Shown here piece after piece: positions 61,448 to 64,000 of a stretch of DNA of 64,000 bases. The number at the start of each line of letters is the position of its first letter. The first letter of the stretch is position 1. Origin of the DNA: Paenibacillus sp. URB8-2 (lineage in GTDB: Bacteria; Bacillota; Bacilli; Paenibacillales; Paenibacillaceae); NCBI RefSeq assembly GCF_013393385.1, contig NZ_AP023239.1, positions 3,472,001-3,536,000 on the forward strand, written 5' to 3'. Below the pieces are notes generated by a model. It ran no database searches. It was not told the origin of the DNA and worked only from the letters and a program-made list of their open reading frames with translations. The position numbers and the translations under genes are program-made.

Positions 61448-61543
61448 TTTTGATAACGTATCTATACCATCACCACTGGCTGAGGCCGGTATACATCGCG
61501 CCTACCCGAGCGCACTTTCGCCCTCAGAACAAAGGAGCTCTCC

Positions 61544-61978
61544 ATGAATCCGAACGACACCTTCAGAAAAGAACCGCTTGGAAGGCTGATCTCCTATATT
61601 CACCGCTCCCAGCAGAAGTACCTGTCCCGCTCGCTAGGGGAATACGGCATCGGCGGAGGCGGACAGTACAGCTTCCTCAAAGCGATTCTCCAATCGCCGG
61701 GGACGACTCAGGAGCAGCTGACCTGCAATCTCAAATTCGATAAAGCTACTACAGCCCGCTCGGTGAAGCAGCTTGAGGAAGCCGGGTATATTGAACGCCG
61801 CACCGATCCGGACGACAGGCGCAGCTATCTGCTGTATCCTACGCCCAAGGCGCTGGAATTCCATCCGGTGCTTCAGCGCTTCCTGGATGATTCGAACGCC
61901 AAGATGACGCGGGATTTGACCGATGAAGAGGAGCGGCAGCTCATCCTGCTGCTTCAGAAAATAAGGCTCGATTTTTGA
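61544..61978 (+). CDS. MarR-family transcriptional regulator
   Basis: The 144-residue winged-helix protein has the MarR block TTQEQLTCNLKFDKATTARS, then VKQLEEAGYIERRTDPDDRR (wing). AAAGGAG precedes the ATG by 7 nt. It is divergent from the DHA2 exporter and probably represses both genes via the palindromes in the gap. A small gene follows 28 nt downstream. Confidence 0.9.
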   Translation: MNPNDTFRKEPLGRLISYIHRSQQKYLSRSLGEYGIGGGGQYSFLKAILQSPGTTQEQLTCNLKFDKATTARSVKQLEEAGYIERRTDPDDRRSYLLYPTPKALEFHPVLQRFLDDSNAKMTRDLTDEEERQLILLLQKIRLDF

Positions 61979-62006
61979 GCCTATATCCTGGAAGGAGAAT
62001 AAAGCC

Positions 62007-62231
62007 ATGTCCGGCGGCGTCTGCCCCTTCGGGCTTGCGCGCAAACTTGAAGTCTACCTCGACGTGTCGATGAAGCGCTTTGAGACCGTTTTTCCCGCCT
62101 GCGGAAGCACGAACTCCGCCATCGAACTGACACTCGGGGAGCTGGAGGAGTACTCCGGCGGCCTCGCTTGGGTGGATGTATGCAAAGACTGGGACACCTT
62201 ATCGGAATCCGACAGCGGACAAGCCTCCTGA
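62007..62231 (+). CDS. Small protein downstream of MarR, unknown function
   Basis: The 74-residue product (SGGVCPFGLARKLEVYLDVS..., with Cys6, Cys32 and Cys59) is acidic and without a membrane segment. AAGGAGAA lies 8 nt before the ATG, and a perfect terminator follows 42 nt after the stop, so it looks like a real gene of the MarR unit. No family was recognised. Confidence 0.55.
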   Translation: MSGGVCPFGLARKLEVYLDVSMKRFETVFPACGSTNSAIELTLGELEEYSGGLAWVDVCKDWDTLSESDSGQAS

Positions 62232-62273
62232 CCGGGAAAGGCGGGCAGGGAACCGACATTTCACAAACATTAA

Positions 62274-62310
62274 GACAAAGGACGGAATCCTTAGGATTCC
62301 GTCCTTTGTC
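62274..62310. terminator. Perfect 17-bp hairpin terminator
   Basis: GACAAAGGACGGAATCC TTA GGATTCCGTCCTTTGTC, between the small gene and the converging minus-strand remnant. Confidence 0.88.
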
Positions 62311-62312
62311 CG

Positions 62313-62492
62313 TTATTTATGCGCCGCCGCTTTCGTCTCGGGCGTAATGGAGCCGTATACAACCTTTCCGGTGTTGACGTCCTTCATCCAGTTCATGGGG
62401 AAAGCTTGAAAAGCGCTGAATACCGCGTCGAGCCCGAAAAGCGGGCCCCGCGGCCGGTTAAGCCACGAAGCCCGCTTTATATTCCTGGACCG
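62313..62492 (-). pseudogene. C-terminal remnant downstream of nifB
   Basis: The minus-strand frame reads LFGLDAVFSAFQAFPMNWMK and then VNTGKVVYGSITPETKAAAH, ending in TAA at 62313. It looks like the natural end of a protein, but there is no start codon with a ribosome binding site; the only ATG gives 27 residues. It overlaps the last codons of nifB by 16 bp. It may be what remains of a gene once following nifB. The family was not recognised. Confidence 0.4.
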
Positions 62493-63847
62493 TCACGCTG
62501 CTGCGCAGCGGACGGGCAAACTTCCGACGGGGAGCAGGAGATGGAGGTGAAGAAACGTTGATATTTGGCGCACTGCTCCAGCAGTTTGCCGATCTCTCCC
62601 TTTCGCGCCAGCGCTGTCAGACCGGCGCGGGCCAGCCGCTCGCTCGGTCCGGGACCGATCGCGGCGCAGAGAACGATGGAGCAATCCTGCAGCAGCGCCA
62701 CCGTCTCATCCAGAATCGTCTCCTTGTCCGCTTCCCCGCATTCGGCCTTGCCGTTGCAGTAAGCCTGAATCCGCCGAACGCCGAGCAGCTTCTGCTCTTG
62801 CCCGGACACCTCGTAGACAAGAAACTCGCGTGCATGGCCGAAATGCACATTCACCTGGCCCCCGCCGCGCGTCGCCACGGCGATGCGCAGACTGCCGCGC
62901 TCTCCTTGCTCTCCCGCATTGGATTCGCGCCGCTTGCGCTCCGCGGCCGTCCGGTCCAGCCGGATAAGCAGCTCCTCGCGTGCTGCCGGGTCGTATTCCC
63001 GGGCCGGCGTGTTATCAGTCTTGACGCCAAGATCATCGCCAATCAGCCCGACCGCATCGGCGCGGCATTGGCGGCAATGCCGCATGACCGGTATAACCGC
63101 CTCGCTGCGCGCCTGCACCTGAAGCATCAGCGAAGAAGCGGGCTCCTTGCGTCCTTCTTTCTCATATACGCTGCCCGGCGAGAGAATCAGCGGCATAATA
63201 TTATGGGAGGAAGCCCCTGCCGCCTTGACCGCCTCGGTCACCTTGATCAGATGGCTGTCATTAACGCCGGGAATCAGCACAGAATTGACTTTGACCTTTA
63301 CGCCGCGCTCTGCGATCCGCCGGATGCCCTCCAGTTGGTTGTGCAGTAACAGTTCTGCAGCGTCCCTGCCCCTGTAGGCCTTGCCTCGGAAGAACACGGC
63401 GCGGTATACCTCCGCACCGATCTGCGGATCGACGGCATTGACCGTGACGGTCACATGGGCGATGCGATGCCTGACGATATCCTCCGAATAATCGGGCAGC
63501 TTCAGCCCATTGGTACTAAGGCACAGTTGCAGATCGGGCAGGCCTTCGGACAGCAGGCCGAAGGTTTCGAACGTCTCCCGCGGATTGGCCAGCGGATCAC
63601 CGGGTCCCGCGATGCCGACCACGGTCAGCTGCGGCAGCGAAGCCAGCGTACTGCGCACCTTGGCGTAAGCCTCCTGCGGCGTAAGTACCTTGCTGACGAC
63701 GCCGGGGCGGCTCTCGCTGACGCAGTCGTATTTGATATTGCAATAATTGCAGTTGATATTGCATTTAGGCGCTACCGCCACATGCATGCGGGCAAAATAA
63801 TGATGCGCCATCTCGTCGTAACAAGGATGGCGTGATTCGTTCGCCAA
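62477..63847 (-). CDS. nifB: Nitrogenase cofactor biosynthesis protein NifB with NifX-like C-terminal domain
   Basis: The 456-residue protein (from TTG 63847) starts as NifB does (HPCYDEMAHHYFARMHVAVA). The radical SAM cluster Cys29, Cys33 and Cys36 sits in CNINCNYC, and GIAGPGDPLANP (SAM-binding) follows near residue 95. A linker with the NifB-type GLIGDDLG leads into a NifX/NafY-like domain at about 320-430 (LRIAVATRGGGQVNVHFGHA). It makes the NifB-co precursor (8Fe-9S-C) needed by nitrogenases. AAAAGGTGG lies 8 nt before the TTG and gives the usual protein length; the ATG at 63967 adds 40 residues with no family match. Paenibacillus nif clusters place nifHDKENX downstream of nifB; none follows here. 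Confidence 0.9.
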   Translation of the reverse strand: MANESRHPCYDEMAHHYFARMHVAVAPKCNINCNYCNIKYDCVSESRPGVVSKVLTPQEAYAKVRSTLASLPQLTVVGIAGPGDPLANPRETFETFGLLSEGLPDLQLCLSTNGLKLPDYSEDIVRHRIAHVTVTVNAVDPQIGAEVYRAVFFRGKAYRGRDAAELLLHNQLEGIRRIAERGVKVKVNSVLIPGVNDSHLIKVTEAVKAAGASSHNIMPLILSPGSVYEKEGRKEPASSLMLQVQARSEAVIPVMRHCRQCRADAVGLIGDDLGVKTDNTPAREYDPAAREELLIRLDRTAAERKRRESNAGEQGERGSLRIAVATRGGGQVNVHFGHAREFLVYEVSGQEQKLLGVRRIQAYCNGKAECGEADKETILDETVALLQDCSIVLCAAIGPGPSERLARAGLTALARKGEIGKLLEQCAKYQRFFTSISCSPSEVCPSAAQQRDGPGI

Positions 63848-64000
63848 CGCAAACACCACCTTTTCGTTAATTTGTCCAGCGTCTCCCTTCACCGCGAAGA
63901 CGATACCCCGATCCGGTACGTTAGAGCTTGGCGGCGATTGTCCGCCGCAGCCAGACAAGAAATGCATAATGTATCGCCCGCGGAAGCGACCGGATCGTTC

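Noticed and set aside
62558..63349. 263-codon plus-strand frame inside nifB
   Set aside because: Shadow; the nifB motifs on the other strand are decisive.
1..64000. tRNA or rRNA genes
   Set aside because: No cloverleaf with a TTCGANTC-type arm and no rRNA-like conserved stretch was recognised while reading; a dedicated scan would be decisive.

Overview
The window looks like chromosome from a Gram-positive, spore-forming Bacillales member, most likely a Paenibacillus. The evidence is AGGAGG-type ribosome binding sites, frequent TTG/GTG starts, gerA/gerB/gerC spore-germination remnants, levansucrase genes with SacT/SacY-type RNA antiterminators, and an NifB-type gene. Most genes are of mid GC, but two stretches are visibly AT-rich: about 7.6-8.4 kb, and 31.6-34.5 kb, which looks like an acquired island. 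No rRNA, tRNA or CRISPR array was seen.

Layout. 0-7.2 kb holds housekeeping and stress genes: a partial M32 carboxypeptidase, a HesB-like protein, carbonic anhydrase, Nudix hydrolase, a four-copy 61-bp tandem repeat in front of a Gly-rich membrane protein, a YyaL-type thioredoxin-domain protein and a class 3 lipase. 7.2-10.3 kb is a damaged zone: an ABC exporter operon collapsed by a deletion, and a lipoprotein gene split after its first codons by an IS630-family element. 10.4-19.4 kb carries a nucleoside hydrolase, a redox cassette (MDR oxidoreductase, HxlR regulator, FMN reductase, ferredoxin-acetyltransferase fusion), a DUF4405 membrane protein, an ABC-2 permease with its TetR regulator, and an AraC regulator coupled to an EamA exporter.

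19.5-23.3 kb is the most unusual part. Two overlapping genes encode nitrogenase component-1-like D and K subunits, followed by an iron-sulfur flavoprotein, behind a recognisable sigma-A promoter and a 250-nt leader. The P-cluster cysteines and the cofactor cysteine are kept, but residues matching the Mo-side histidine and the proton-relay residues of NifD are changed. No nifH lies nearby. An nifB gene with a C-terminal NifX-like domain sits alone at the right end (62.5-63.8 kb), without the nifHDKEN cluster that usually follows it.

23.7-28.9 kb is a levan locus: two tandem levansucrases, each behind its own RAT/terminator switch, and a membrane-anchored levanase. The matching antiterminator and a sucrose-type PTS permease lie at 35.9-38.4 kb. 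Between them a gerA-gerC-gerB operon has decayed and been split by about 4.4 kb of foreign DNA: an AT-rich operon of three exported proteins of unknown function, a doubly frameshifted secreted protein, and an IS110 remnant.

38.8-64 kb holds a short UvrC-like nuclease, a fructose-type PTS/Gfo-Idh pair and an rpiA/SorC-type pair that share operator-like palindromes, a PUA-like protein, an amino-acid permease, two DHA2-type drug exporters each with a regulator and recognisable operators (TetR, MarR), an 1805-residue kinase-ATPase-GAF-PAS-GGDEF signalling protein with an upstream membrane partner, an AsnC/Lrp protein lacking its DNA-binding domain next to a LysE exporter, and the ACT/PFL (UPF0237/UPF0210) pair.
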